Assembly: GCF_003111645.1 (NCBI RefSeq)
Contig: NZ_CP022187.1
Location: forward strand, 1,178,001 to 1,242,000
From: Parazoarcus communis
GTDB lineage: Bacteria > Pseudomonadota > Gammaproteobacteria > Burkholderiales > Rhodocyclaceae
Length of the DNA stretch: 64,000 nt
Direction: 5' to 3'
A program made the translations under genes and the position numbers. This document shows positions 1 through 8,631 of the stretch, piece by piece. The first letter of the stretch is position 1. The number at the start of each line of letters is the position of its first letter. The notes beneath the pieces were generated by a model, which was not told the DNA's origin, did no database searches, and saw only the letters and a list, made by a program, of their open reading frames with translations.

Positions 1-555
1 TTCTCGGTGCTCTATGCCATTGTGGTCGAGTGCGTCATCTACCGCGAACTGGGGCTGCGCGATGTCCTTGATTCGGCCCTGAGCACCGGACTGATCACCG
101 CTGTCGTCTTTGTGCTGGTCGGCATCGGACAGGCCTTTTCCTGGTACATCTCCTTCGAGCAGATTCCACAGGCCCTGCTCGAACCGCTTGACCTGTCCAG
201 TGCGTCGCCCGAGTACCTGCTCTTCATCATCGCCGTGACCTTCTTCGTCGGCTGCATGTTCGTCGACTCGCTGGTCGTGCTGCTGATCCTGACACCGATC
301 TTCATGCCGGCAGTTGCCGCAGTCGGCCTGGACCCGATCCTGGTCGGCGTCATGATCACGCTGCAGATGGCCGTCGGTTCCGCCACGCCGCCTTTCGGCT
401 GCGACATCTTCACCGCCATCGCCATCTTCAACCGGCCATACCTGGAAGTGATCAGGGGCACCCTGCCGTTCATCCTGATCCTCACCCTGATGACCGCACT
501 CCTGATCTATTTCCCCGGCATCGCGCTGCTCTTGCGCGACCTGGCATTCAAGTGA
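1..555 (+). CDS. TRAP transporter large permease (DctM family), C-terminal part
   Basis: This is the 3' end of a gene that begins before the window; the reading frame is open from base 1. The visible 184 residues are a run of hydrophobic helices typical of the DctM large membrane subunit of TRAP transporters, which use an ion gradient to import organic acids captured by a periplasmic binding protein. The loop with the residues SATPPFG followed by the hydrophobic C-terminal helices is characteristic of the family. About 40-45% of a normal DctM (roughly 430 residues) is present. The M24 peptidase gene follows after 27 bases, so the imported compound may be its substrate. The substrate itself cannot be read from the sequence. 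Confidence 0.85.
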   Translation, partial: FSVLYAIVVECVIYRELGLRDVLDSALSTGLITAVVFVLVGIGQAFSWYISFEQIPQALLEPLDLSSASPEYLLFIIAVTFFVGCMFVDSLVVLLILTPIFMPAVAAVGLDPILVGVMITLQMAVGSATPPFGCDIFTAIAIFNRPYLEVIRGTLPFILILTLMTALLIYFPGIALLLRDLAFK

Positions 556-582
556 TCGCCACCTGTTTTCGAGAGACCCGCA

Positions 583-1761
583 ATGACAACTGAACTGACC
601 GCCCCGGCACGCGGGTTCGAGCGCGCCGAATTTGATCAACGCACCGCCAGGCTTCAGGAAGCGATGGCTGCGCAAGGCATCGACGCGGTGTTCTTCAGCA
701 CCGAACCGGAGTTCCGCTATTTCAGCGGCTTCAAGTCGCAATTCTGGGAGAGTCCGACGCGCCCCTGGTTCCTCGTGGTGCCATCGCAAGGACGCCCGAT
801 TGCGGTGGTACCCGAGATCGGTGTCGCAGGCTTCGCCGAAACCTGGGTCGATGATGTCCGCAGCTGGCCCTCGCCGCGGCCGGAAGATGACGGCGTGTCC
901 CTGCTCGCCGATACGCTGGACAGCGTTGCGCAGCGCCATCGGCGCATCGGCGCCATGCTCGGCCCGGAGACCCACCTGCGCATGCCGGCGGCGAACTTCG
1001 CCACCCTGCAGGCAAGTCTTGGGCAGTGCGGGATGGTCGATGTATCGACCATCGTCCGCCAGTTGCGAAGCGTCAAGTCCGCCGCGGAAATCGGCAAGAT
1101 CCGCTTTGCCTGCGAAGTCACCGCGGCCGGTTTCGATTACCTGCTCACACACCTCAAGGCGGGCATGAGCGAGCGCGAAGCGTGCAAGGCCATGCACATC
1201 GAGATGCTGCGGCTCGGCGCCGACGCCTGCCCTTACCTGATCTCGGCATCCGGCCCCGGCGGTTACGACAACATCATCATGGGACCAAGCGATCGTCGGC
1301 TCGAAGAGGGTGACGTACTCATCATCGACACGGGTGCGAACTTCGACGGCTATTTCAGCGATTTCGACCGCAACTATGCTTTCGGTCAGGTCGATCCGAC
1401 AGCGCACCAGGCCTATGAAGCGGTCTTCGCCTCCACCGAAGCAGGCCTGCGCACCGCGGCGCCGGGTGCAACGACAGGCGATGTGTGGCAGGCCATGTGG
1501 TCAGTGCTCGAAGATGCCGGTGCGCTGGGCAACGACGTGGGACGGATGGGTCACGGGCTGGGCATGCAGCTCACCGAATGGCCCTCGAACGTGCCCAAGG
1601 GCGACGTCGTGCTGCAAGCCGGCATGATCCTCACCCTCGAGCCGGGCATGACCTTCGCGCCGGGCCGGATGATGGTGCACGAGGAGAACATCGTGATTAC
1701 CGATTCAGGCTGCGAACTGCTGCACAAGCGGGCCTGGCCCACCCTGCCCGTCATCGGCTGA
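583..1761 (+). CDS. M24 family metallopeptidase (Xaa-Pro peptidase / creatinase-like)
   Basis: The protein has 392 residues and the two-domain layout of aminopeptidase P/creatinase enzymes: an N-terminal creatinase-like domain (about 15-155) and a C-terminal pita-bread domain (about 165-385). The five metal ligands expected for a dinuclear M24 enzyme are visible: D249 and D260 in the DTGANFDGYFSDFD stretch, H324 in GHGLGM, E353 in LTLEPGM and E367 in HEEN. It should therefore be a working metal-dependent hydrolase rather than creatinase, which lacks the metal site. It follows a TRAP permease gene and is closed by a terminator, so peptidase and transporter probably form a catabolic operon for a small imported amide, proline peptide or ectoine-like compound. 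The substrate is inference only. Confidence 0.85.
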   Translation: MTTELTAPARGFERAEFDQRTARLQEAMAAQGIDAVFFSTEPEFRYFSGFKSQFWESPTRPWFLVVPSQGRPIAVVPEIGVAGFAETWVDDVRSWPSPRPEDDGVSLLADTLDSVAQRHRRIGAMLGPETHLRMPAANFATLQASLGQCGMVDVSTIVRQLRSVKSAAEIGKIRFACEVTAAGFDYLLTHLKAGMSEREACKAMHIEMLRLGADACPYLISASGPGGYDNIIMGPSDRRLEEGDVLIIDTGANFDGYFSDFDRNYAFGQVDPTAHQAYEAVFASTEAGLRTAAPGATTGDVWQAMWSVLEDAGALGNDVGRMGHGLGMQLTEWPSNVPKGDVVLQAGMILTLEPGMTFAPGRMMVHEENIVITDSGCELLHKRAWPTLPVIG

Positions 1762-1785
1762 AAAAGCTTTACTGCGCCACCACGA

Positions 1786-1806
1786 GGCGCCTTCGGGCGC
1801 CTTTTT
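1786..1806 (+). terminator. Rho-independent terminator after the M24 gene
   Basis: A GC-rich stem (GGCGCC / GGCGCC) with a TTCG loop is followed by five T residues. It lies 25 bases after the peptidase stop codon and before the EamA gene, so it should end the TRAP/peptidase transcript. Confidence 0.8.
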
Positions 1807-1828
1807 CTATTGCTCAGAGAACAACAGC

Positions 1829-2719
1829 ATGCAAACGCGGACCACCGGACTGCTTCTAAGCCTCGCAGGCGTCACCCTGATCTCGCCCGATGTACTCGTC
1901 ATGCGCTGGGTGAACCTCGATCACGCCAGCGTGCTGATGTGGCGCGGGCTGTTCATGACGCTGGGCTTCAGTGCAGTGGTGCTGTATCGCTATCGTCTCG
2001 CCGCCGTGCGCGCCATCAAGCGGGCCGGCCGTCTCGGTGTCGCGAGCGGATTCTGTTTTGCCCTGAACACCACTTGCTACACGGAGGCGATTCAGCGCAC
2101 CAGTGCGACCGCAACGGTGATGATCATCGCCACTGCGCCGGTGTTTGCCGCGCTGATAAGCTGGCTGGTACTCGACGAGCGGATCGACCGCAAGACGGCC
2201 ATCTCGATGTTCGTCACCCTGATCGGCATCGCCATCATCGCGACGGACGGCGGCGGTCAGAACGATATGCTGGGCAATCTGTTTGCCGTGTGCACCGCCA
2301 TCTTCCTTGCCATCAACTTCACGCTTGCCCGTCTCAAGAGCAACATCGACCTGACGCCCGGCCTGATGTTCGGCGGAATGATTGCGGCGACCTTCGGCCT
2401 GATGCTCGGCGGCGCCCCGCAGGCAGACACGGAATGGACCCAGCTCGCTGCCATCGCGCTGACCGGTGCGATTCTGATGCCCATCGGTTTCACCCTGCTG
2501 CAGATCGCGCCCCGCTATACGAGTGCGACCGAGGTGAGCCTTTTCCTGCTGTTCGAAGCGGTTCTTGGCCCAGTCTGGGTATGGCTGGTCCTGAACGAGG
2601 CCCCAACCCGCACAACGCTGGTCGGCAGCGTGATCATCATTTCCGCACTGCTCTACTACGGCGCACCCGCTAGCTGGGGCACCCGGTTGCGCCTGCGCCT
2701 GGGCATGTCGTCGCGCTGA
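1829..2719 (+). CDS. EamA/DMT-family permease
   Basis: The 296-residue protein has about ten hydrophobic segments arranged as two similar five-helix halves, the standard drug/metabolite transporter (EamA) fold found in exporters of amino acids and metabolites. The first half contains the typical pattern with charged residues after helix 3 and a TATVMIIATAPVF-type segment; the second half repeats it with TEVSLFLLFEAVLGPVW. The length is normal for the family. It sits after a terminator as a single gene, convergent with the SHOCT gene. The transported substrate is unknown. Confidence 0.85.
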   Translation: MQTRTTGLLLSLAGVTLISPDVLVMRWVNLDHASVLMWRGLFMTLGFSAVVLYRYRLAAVRAIKRAGRLGVASGFCFALNTTCYTEAIQRTSATATVMIIATAPVFAALISWLVLDERIDRKTAISMFVTLIGIAIIATDGGGQNDMLGNLFAVCTAIFLAINFTLARLKSNIDLTPGLMFGGMIAATFGLMLGGAPQADTEWTQLAAIALTGAILMPIGFTLLQIAPRYTSATEVSLFLLFEAVLGPVWVWLVLNEAPTRTTLVGSVIIISALLYYGAPASWGTRLRLRLGMSSR

Positions 2720-2799
2720 CATCGTGGTCGCCTGCGCAACCGTCAGTCGCGCGCTTGCGCAGACCGACGGTACGTTGACGGGCTGATGCGGCAACTCAA

Positions 2800-2827
2800 G
2801 CGCTGACGCTGCTGGCAGCGTGAGCGC
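2800..2827. terminator. Hairpin between convergent genes
   Basis: Two 13-base arms (starting GCGCTGACGCTGC) separated by two bases pair with one mismatch. It lies between the ends of the EamA gene and the convergent SHOCT gene. There is no clear T tract, so it may act as a weak bidirectional terminator or only as a transcript-end hairpin. Confidence 0.4.
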
Positions 2828-2842
2828 CTGTTTAGCGCGCCA

Positions 2843-3706
2843 TCAGAGACGCGACAGCAACTCCGATTTCTTGCTCGCGAACTCGTCCTCGCTGATGAAA
2901 CCCTTGGCCTTGAGGTCACCCAGCTTTTCGATCGCCGCAAGAACATCCTCGCTGGACGCGCCACGCACCTGACTGGCCGGCTGCGAACTCTGGGGAGCCT
3001 GCGGCGCCTGGCTTGACGACTGCGACGACTGCGGCGACTGCATTCCCTGCGGAGCCAACGGCGGGGAATACGGCTGGCCGTTGCGGGATATCAAGGGCAG
3101 CGAGGCCAGGTTCACGGTGCCGTACTGGCTGCCAAAGACAATGTCACTGCCCGAGCCCTGCTGCTGGGAGAATCCGCCGATGCTGTGATCCAGAGTGTCA
3201 TAGACCCAGACTTCGCCGCCAGTCTTGACCGCGAGCCGACGCGCACCGCCAAAATAGGCGTAGCGCACGTTGTTCTGCGATCCGGTGGCATTGGGCGCAC
3301 CGAGATCCTGGGGCCACCAGTTGTCCTCGGGATCGGGTACGAACAGGCTTGAACGTCCAGCCGGACTGCCGTTGGCCTGGTGCTGGAAACTGCCGCCGCC
3401 CTGGCTCTGCGACTGAAAGCTGCCCGAGCGCAGCAAACCGGGCTGATTGACCAGAATGTTCGAAATTTCCGAACACAGACTGTCGACCCGGCCCTTGAGG
3501 TAGCTATTGAACATGTCGCCGAGCATGATCATGCCGCCGCGCATCCACTGCCCCGAGCCCCCGAATTCGCCATGGCTGAACTGAGCCTGGCCGCCGTTTC
3601 CATTGAGCACGGCAAACAGCATGTGCGTGACCGCATCCGTGCTGAATCCGTGACGTGCGGCCAGATCGCTGACGATCATCTGGCCTTGTGAAGTAAGCTG
3701 TTGCAT
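2843..3706 (-). CDS. SHOCT-domain protein with low-complexity linker
   Basis: I chose the start at 3706 (protein MQQLTSQG..., 287 residues); the frame stays open upstream, but that part lacks sense as protein. The first ~90 residues form a conserved-looking globular region, followed by Gly/Ser/Gln-rich segments, a middle region containing DPEDNWWPQDLG and YAYFGGARRLAVKTGGEVWVYD, then a Ser/Gln/Pro-rich linker (about 215-250) and a C-terminal SHOCT motif of ~35 residues (EKLGDLKAKGFISEDEFASKKSELL). SHOCT motifs are short helical elements that usually sit at the ends of proteins and are thought to aid oligomerisation. No enzyme signature is visible. Both flanking gaps are non-coding. Confidence 0.7.
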   Translation of the reverse strand: MQQLTSQGQMIVSDLAARHGFSTDAVTHMLFAVLNGNGGQAQFSHGEFGGSGQWMRGGMIMLGDMFNSYLKGRVDSLCSEISNILVNQPGLLRSGSFQSQSQGGGSFQHQANGSPAGRSSLFVPDPEDNWWPQDLGAPNATGSQNNVRYAYFGGARRLAVKTGGEVWVYDTLDHSIGGFSQQQGSGSDIVFGSQYGTVNLASLPLISRNGQPYSPPLAPQGMQSPQSSQSSSQAPQAPQSSQPASQVRGASSEDVLAAIEKLGDLKAKGFISEDEFASKKSELLSRL

Positions 3707-4018
3707 TGTTGATTTCCGGCTGAGGGTGGTCGGGCGCAAGGTCGACCTGAAGAGGAGCGGCGGTTCAGTGCTGCGGCATGTGCCACGAAAGCTGAACACA
3801 CCGGTTCTGAAATGTCCCGCATCTGGCAGGACGGCCTTTGAGCTAAAGGCGAAGGAGACGCAGATGCTAACACTGACAAGCGACAATTGCGCGACCAACT
3901 GTCCTGGCGCCGTCGGCGGCTGACTGATCCGGCTGCGCCCCTGCGCTGCCCGTCTTGCGCCACACCGCGGCACAGAGCGCGAAACAGGCCGCGATCCTGC
4001 AGCCGCGCCGTCCCGGAA
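3707..4018. other. Non-coding gap upstream of the SHOCT gene
   Basis: 312 bases between the end of the LysR gene and the start of the SHOCT gene, both on the minus strand. Open frames cross it on both strands but have no recognisable protein features. It should hold the promoter of the SHOCT gene. I see no clear repeat or terminator. Confidence 0.4.
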
Positions 4019-4921
4019 CTATGGGCTTCCAGCCGTCAGATCGGAAAGAAAGCTCCGCACCAGCGGTGGTGGCGCGAGTCGCCGGCGGATCGCAGTGAAG
4101 CGTGACACAAGCACCATGCTGTTCGGGAGAATCTGTACCAGCTCCCCCCTCCCCACCCATTGCGCCGCGTAGTGGATTGGGAGAAAGCCGATGCATCCCG
4201 CCGACAGGATCAGGATGGCCTGGGCCTCAATGTTGTCTACGGTGAACGCCGCAACGTTGACGTTCAGCAGATCCAGATCGCGCCGCCTCAGATAGCCCCG
4301 GGCAACGACCTGTTCGCTGCGCACCTGCGCCAGCATGTCACCGTTACCGCCGCCGATGTCCGCCTTCAGCACAGCGTGGTCAGCTGCACAGAACAGGCCA
4401 TGCGGCTCGTCGTAGAGCGGTAGCGCCGCCAGACCCGGCACCTGGAAGGGGAAGTGACCGACGGCCAGGTGCAGGCGCCCGTCCAGCACCCGTTGCTCCA
4501 GCTCACTGGGCGTACCGATATACACATGCACCCCCACGTCCTTTCCCCGTGCAAGAAAGCGCTGAATTGCGCCCCTCAGCGGTGATTTCGTGTCGGTGAC
4601 CGTGTTGTCGATCAGCCCCAGGTTCAAGGTGCCGGAGAAGGTCCTTTTCAACTGATCGGCCTCAAGCCGAAACCCGTCGACCGCGCTCAGCAATCGTTGC
4701 GAAGCCTCATGAATCGCCCGCCCCTCTTCGGTCAGGCGGAACCCCCCACGACCGCGTTCGCACAACCGGGCACCCAGCCTTACCTCGAGCTGGGCAAGCT
4801 GCATGCTGATGGTCGACTGGCCCACATTCAGTTCGGCCTGAGCAGCCGACAGCCCACCGCACCGCACTACAACATCAAAAACCCGCAACAGGCGCAGATC
4901 CACATCGTGCAGCTGCTTCAT
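4019..4921 (-). CDS. LysR-family transcriptional regulator
   Basis: The 300-residue protein has the LysR layout: an N-terminal winged helix-turn-helix (about 6-65, with DLRLLRVFDVVVRCGGLSAA and LNVGQSTISMQLAQLE) and a C-terminal periplasmic-binding-protein-like effector domain. It is transcribed divergently from the ureohydrolase gene; about 195 bases separate the two start codons and contain a perfect inverted repeat at 4968-4984. LysR regulators usually control the divergent neighbour and themselves, so it probably activates the ureohydrolase in response to its substrate or a related guanidino compound. Confidence 0.88.
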   Translation of the reverse strand: MKQLHDVDLRLLRVFDVVVRCGGLSAAQAELNVGQSTISMQLAQLEVRLGARLCERGRGGFRLTEEGRAIHEASQRLLSAVDGFRLEADQLKRTFSGTLNLGLIDNTVTDTKSPLRGAIQRFLARGKDVGVHVYIGTPSELEQRVLDGRLHLAVGHFPFQVPGLAALPLYDEPHGLFCAADHAVLKADIGGGNGDMLAQVRSEQVVARGYLRRRDLDLLNVNVAAFTVDNIEAQAILILSAGCIGFLPIHYAAQWVGRGELVQILPNSMVLVSRFTAIRRRLAPPPLVRSFLSDLTAGSP

Positions 4922-4967
4922 CCCTCACCTCTCTCACATGCAGCCCTGCCCATGCCCACTCACCAGG

Positions 4968-4984
4968 CTGGTGCATTGCACCAG
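4968..4984. promoter_or_regulatory. Inverted repeat, candidate LysR operator
   Basis: CTGGTGC-ATT-GCACCAG is a perfect 7-base inverted repeat with a 3-base spacer in the divergent promoter region between the LysR gene and the ureohydrolase gene. A further half-site (CACCAG) lies just upstream at 4961-4966. Position and symmetry fit a regulator binding site; binding by this LysR is inference. Confidence 0.55.
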
Positions 4985-5116
4985 GATAAATCATCAACGC
5001 TCACCGATGTGACCTTCTGAAACTTAGCATTTTATCGATGCATGATGGCGTCTAGATTGGTCCCCAAGGCAAGCGAACACCCGCTGCAAGCATGGAAACT
5101 CCGAAGGAACGCCAAC

Positions 5117-6091
5117 ATGTCCGATAACAGCTACGACCAAGGTCGACTCAACCTGCCCTTCGTGGGCCACTGCACCTTCGCCAAGTCACGCCCCTGCACC
5201 GACTGGGATCACATTGATGCCGACGTTGCAGTACTCGGTGCGCCGAACGACATGGGCACACAATGGCGCCCAGGTGCGCGCTTCGGCCCCCGGAGCATCC
5301 GCGAAGCGTCGACGCTGTTCTCGTTCGGGCACGCCGGTGCCTACGATCACGAAGACGACACCATGTATCTCACCGAAGACCAGGTACGGATGGTTGACGT
5401 GGGTGACGCCGACATCGTCCATACGGATCAGGCCAAGAGCAACGCCAACATCGAGTATGCGGTGCGCAAGCTCCTCGAAAAGGGCGCCATGCCTGTCGTG
5501 CTCGGCGGCGACCACTCCATCCACGCACCAGTGATCAAGGCTTTCGAGGGACGCGGTCCGATCCACATCCTGCACGTAGACGCCCACCTCGATTTCGTCG
5601 ATGAACGGCACGGCGTGCGCTACGGCCATGGCAACCCGCTGCGTCGCGCGTCCGAACAGAACCATGTCAGCGGCATGACCCAGATTGGCATCCGCAATGT
5701 TTCCTCGTCCAACCGTAGCGATTACCAGGCGGCCCGGGATGCGGGCTCGACCATTCTGTCGGTGCGCCAGGTGCGCCAGCTCGGTACTGCCGGTGTGCTG
5801 GCACAGATTCCCGAAGGGGTGTCTTACTACCTGACCATCGATATCGACGGCTTCGACCCGTCCATCGCACCGGGCACCGGCACACCGAGCCACGGTGGCT
5901 TCCTCTACTACGAGGTGCTGGAAATCATCCAGGCCCTGGCCCGTCGCAGTGGAGGGCAGATCGTCGGCATGGACCTCGTCGAAGTGGCGCCGGCCTACGA
6001 CCCCACGGGATCCACCTCCATTCTCGCTGCCCAACTCTTGCTCAACACCATCGGCTTCATCTTTCACGCCCGGAAGCAGGCCGCGGCCTGA
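5117..6091 (+). CDS. Ureohydrolase (agmatinase / guanidinobutyrase type)
   Basis: I place the start at 5117 (MSDNSYD..., 324 residues) because AAGGAAC lies just upstream and the 25 extra upstream codons are not conserved-looking. The arginase/agmatinase metal centre is complete: H133 in GGDHS, D155, H157 and D159 in DAHLD, and D242 and D244 in TIDIDGFDP. Enzymes of this family hydrolyse a guanidino group to urea plus an amine with two Mn (or Ni) ions. The length fits agmatinase, guanidinobutyrase, guanidinopropionase and guanidine hydrolase, which cannot be separated by eye. A divergent LysR gene is the arrangement known for guanidinobutyrase (gbuA/gbuR) in Pseudomonas, so that is my preferred guess. 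Confidence 0.85.
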   Translation: MSDNSYDQGRLNLPFVGHCTFAKSRPCTDWDHIDADVAVLGAPNDMGTQWRPGARFGPRSIREASTLFSFGHAGAYDHEDDTMYLTEDQVRMVDVGDADIVHTDQAKSNANIEYAVRKLLEKGAMPVVLGGDHSIHAPVIKAFEGRGPIHILHVDAHLDFVDERHGVRYGHGNPLRRASEQNHVSGMTQIGIRNVSSSNRSDYQAARDAGSTILSVRQVRQLGTAGVLAQIPEGVSYYLTIDIDGFDPSIAPGTGTPSHGGFLYYEVLEIIQALARRSGGQIVGMDLVEVAPAYDPTGSTSILAAQLLLNTIGFIFHARKQAAA

Positions 6092-6181
6092 CGCGATGCG
6101 CGTCCTTCCTCGCGGCGTGCGCGCTTGAGATCCCACCGCGCATGCTGCGCGCGTGGGGCGCGGAGCTGATCCGGGGCACAG

Positions 6182-6407
6182 AACACGTTTGGCTGCGCCA
6201 CACTGATGGCGGCTGCAGCACATGGTCAGCTCAGTACGGTGAGCCTGCTGCTGGAGCGTGACGCAGACCTTCAAGTCCAAGGATGGACAAAGCGCCCTCG
6301 ATCTTGCCAGACGGTACCGGCATTCACAGGTGGTCAAGAACCTCCTCCTCCCCGCGGAAGGACTGAGTTCGCGCGCTCCCCTGCCCTTCGACAGACCTTG
6401 CCGTTAG
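6182..6407 (+). pseudogene. Frameshifted ankyrin-repeat fragment
   Basis: One frame reads a near-perfect ankyrin repeat (ATLMAAAAHGQLSTVSLLLE then RDADL), and the next repeat (KDGQSALDLARRYRHSQVVK then NLLL) continues one base out of frame from about 6275. The second frame stops at 6405-6407. There is no good start codon or ribosome binding site, and only about two repeats remain. This is best read as the decayed end of an ankyrin-repeat protein gene. Confidence 0.7.
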
Positions 6408-6501
6408 TGGCGCAAGCTGCAATGCTTGCGCCTCGCTGGAAGCGAACAAGACAAGCAGTGACCACAATGTGGTCGTCAAATTACCCAATTGGAGAGTTCA
6501 G

Positions 6502-6882
6502 ATGTTCAGTCACGTATTCGTTGGTGCAAACGACCTTCCGGCATCGAAGGCATTCTACGATGCCGTGCTGGGGACGCTTGGCCACGGACCCGGTGTCATT
6601 GATCCGAAGGGTCGTTGTTTCTACGTTAACAAGGGCGGCGTCTTCGCGCTGTCGCTCCCGATCAACGGCGAACCCGCCTGCCACGGCAATGGCAGCACCC
6701 TTGGCTTTGCAGCCGAGAACCCGGCGCAGGTCGACGCCTGGCACGCAGCCGGCGTCGCCAATGGGGGGACAAGTTGTGAGGATCCTCCGGGTGTTCGCGA
6801 AGGCGCGTCCGGCAAGCTGTACCTTGCCTACTTGCGCGATCCGTCCGGCAACAAGATCTGCGCCCTGCACCGGCTTCCCTGA
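6502..6882 (+). CDS. VOC-family (glyoxalase/bleomycin resistance fold) protein
   Basis: A 126-residue protein starting at ATG 6502, seven bases after a GGAGAG ribosome binding site. It begins MFSHVFVGANDLPASKAFYD, the usual first strand and helix of a vicinal-oxygen-chelate half-module, and ends with the YLRDPSGNKICALHR strand. Proteins of this type are small metal-binding lyase, dioxygenase or resistance-like enzymes. The substrate cannot be inferred. It is followed by a TTCG-loop hairpin, so it is probably monocistronic. Confidence 0.82.
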   Translation: MFSHVFVGANDLPASKAFYDAVLGTLGHGPGVIDPKGRCFYVNKGGVFALSLPINGEPACHGNGSTLGFAAENPAQVDAWHAAGVANGGTSCEDPPGVREGASGKLYLAYLRDPSGNKICALHRLP

Positions 6883-6933
6883 TTCTGCGCCGAGGTGCCG
6901 CCCGCTGCGCGCACGGCACTCTTTCAGGGCGAC

Positions 6934-6951
6934 GATGGCCTTCGGGCCATC
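6934..6951 (+). terminator. TTCG-loop hairpin after the VOC gene
   Basis: GATGGCC and GGCCATC pair around a TTCG loop about 50 bases after the VOC stop codon and upstream of the YdhR-like gene. No long T tract follows. Confidence 0.5.
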
Positions 6952-7010
6952 AGGTCTTGCGAGCGCCGCACCTCCTGCCCGCGCCTCACTCCTCCTGAAC
7001 CGAGACAAAC

Positions 7011-7325
7011 ATGATCACGGCAATCGTCGAATTCAAACTCCCGACCCCCCTCACCGAAGCCGAGGCCAAAGAGATTTTTCTGAGCACGGCCCCGAAGTAC
7101 CGCGTCATGCAGGGTCTGATCCGGAAGTACTACTACCTCTCCGAGGACGGATCGACCGGGGGCGGTATCTACCTCTGGAATTCCCGTGAAGATGCAGACC
7201 GGGTGTACACCGAGGAGTGGAAGGCATTCATACGCGGGAAGTACGGCAGCGAACCCAGCCTGACCTATCTCGCGTGCCCTGTTGTCGTCGACAACCTTTC
7301 CGACGAAATCATCTCGACCAGCTGA
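7011..7325 (+). CDS. YdhR-like putative monooxygenase
   Basis: A 104-residue protein (MITAIVEFKLPTPLTEAEAK...) resembling the YdhR family of small dimeric alpha/beta-barrel proteins. The pattern KYYYLSEDG then GGGIYLWNSREDADRVYTEEW is typical of that family. These proteins are called putative monooxygenases by fold similarity; no cofactor site is visible and the physiological role is unknown. It stands alone, convergent with the cbpM/cbpA pair. Confidence 0.75.
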   Translation: MITAIVEFKLPTPLTEAEAKEIFLSTAPKYRVMQGLIRKYYYLSEDGSTGGGIYLWNSREDADRVYTEEWKAFIRGKYGSEPSLTYLACPVVVDNLSDEIISTS

Positions 7326-7374
7326 GGCCGCAGGTCTCGCGTGCGCCCCCTCCGGCAGGCGCCGGGACCAGCGC

Positions 7375-7692
7375 TCAGTCGAGTCCGGCCCGCTGCAGAC
7401 GGGCCTGCAGGTCCGCGATCTCGTCGAGCAGATCGAGCACGATGCCGACGCCCTGCGCATTCACTTCCATGTCGTGGGTCAGCCAGCGGGCCTTGCGGGC
7501 ACGCCGCAGCGACGCGCCGGTGAAGCGCCAGTCCTCGGGCGCGTCACCGCTCGGCTCAAGGATGCCTTCGTTCACCCAGGCGACCACCGACGCCTCAGGC
7601 GCATTACAGGCCTGACACAGCTCCGCCAGTGTCAGCTGAACCTCTTCCTCGACGATGCGGATCGAGGTGATCTGGATATGTGTTGTGCTCAT
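7375..7692 (-). CDS. cbpM: Chaperone modulator CbpM
   Basis: A 105-residue protein lying six bases after the stop codon of cbpA on the same strand. It has a MerR-like helical N-terminal half (VQLTLAELCQACNAPEASVV) and a C-terminal helix (IVLDLLDEIADLQARLQRAG) as in CbpM. CbpM binds the J domain of CbpA and inhibits its co-chaperone and DNA-binding activity. The tight gene order cbpA-cbpM is the conserved arrangement and supports the call. Confidence 0.88.
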   Translation of the reverse strand: MSTTHIQITSIRIVEEEVQLTLAELCQACNAPEASVVAWVNEGILEPSGDAPEDWRFTGASLRRARKARWLTHDMEVNAQGVGIVLDLLDEIADLQARLQRAGLD

Positions 7693-7698
7693 GGTCGA

Positions 7699-8631
7699 TC
7701 ATCCTTTCGTGGCCGCACGGGGATCGAAGTCGAATGTTTCGGCAAGCGCCCGGTAGGCTGCCTTCTGTGCCTCGCTGTCGGCTGGCGGCGCCACAATTGA
7801 AACGACAAAGTACAGATCACCCGCGGGACTGCCGGGTATGCCCTTCCCCTTGAGGCGCAGCTGCCGCCCCGCCGTCGTGCGCGCAGGAATCGTGAGCTGC
7901 ACCGGGCCTTCAGGCGTGGGCAGACTCAGCGAGCAGCCAAGCGCCGCCTCCCACGGTGCCAGCGGCAGGGCCGCGAACACGTCGCGTCCGTCCACGCGGT
8001 AGCGCGGATCGGGATTGAAGCCGACCTCCAGAAACAGGTCACCGGCCGGCCCCGCCCCCATGCCCGGCTCGCCCTGGCCGGCCAGGCGCAGATGCTGCCC
8101 TGCGCGGATGCCTTTCGGAATGGTGATGTCGAGCTGGCGCTCCTGCAGCACGACACGGCCATGTGCGTCCACTGCAGGCATGCGCAGGCCGATACTGCGT
8201 TTGGCGCCGCGGTAGGCATCTTCGAGATCGATCAGCACCTTGGCGTGATGATCCTGACCCCGGGCATGCCCCCGCCCTCCATGCGCGGTGCGCGCGCGGC
8301 GGCCAAACAGGGCTTCGAAAAAGTCGCTCGCATCGCCGTGCACGTCGGCACCGTCGCCGCGGAACTCGAACCCGGCATCCCAGTCCGGCGGTGGCTGAAA
8401 ATCGTCGCCGCCTTTCCACTGCTTGCCGACCTGATCGTAGGCGGCGCGCTTTTCCGGGTCCTTCAGCACGGCATAGGCTTCACCGATCTCCTTGAACCGC
8501 AGCTCCGCATCCGCGTCCTTGTTCACGTCGGGATGGTACTTGCGCGCCAGCTTGCGGTAGGTGCGCTTGATCTCGTCCTGGGTGGCGGTGCGCGGAATGC
8601 CGAAGACTTCGTAGTAATCCTTGAATTTCAT
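7699..8631 (-). CDS. cbpA: DnaJ-type co-chaperone CbpA
   Basis: A 310-residue type-II J protein. The J domain (1-70) contains the essential HPD in RKYHPDVN. The C-terminal region has the two beta-sandwich substrate domains (about 130-290), with DLYFVVSIVAPP at the end, and no DnaJ zinc finger. CbpA acts with DnaK in protein folding and also binds curved DNA as a nucleoid protein in stress and stationary phase. It is followed by its modulator CbpM after six bases. The ~260 bases upstream are non-coding and should hold the promoter. Confidence 0.92.
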   Translation of the reverse strand: MKFKDYYEVFGIPRTATQDEIKRTYRKLARKYHPDVNKDADAELRFKEIGEAYAVLKDPEKRAAYDQVGKQWKGGDDFQPPPDWDAGFEFRGDGADVHGDASDFFEALFGRRARTAHGGRGHARGQDHHAKVLIDLEDAYRGAKRSIGLRMPAVDAHGRVVLQERQLDITIPKGIRAGQHLRLAGQGEPGMGAGPAGDLFLEVGFNPDPRYRVDGRDVFAALPLAPWEAALGCSLSLPTPEGPVQLTIPARTTAGRQLRLKGKGIPGSPAGDLYFVVSIVAPPADSEAQKAAYRALAETFDFDPRAATKG

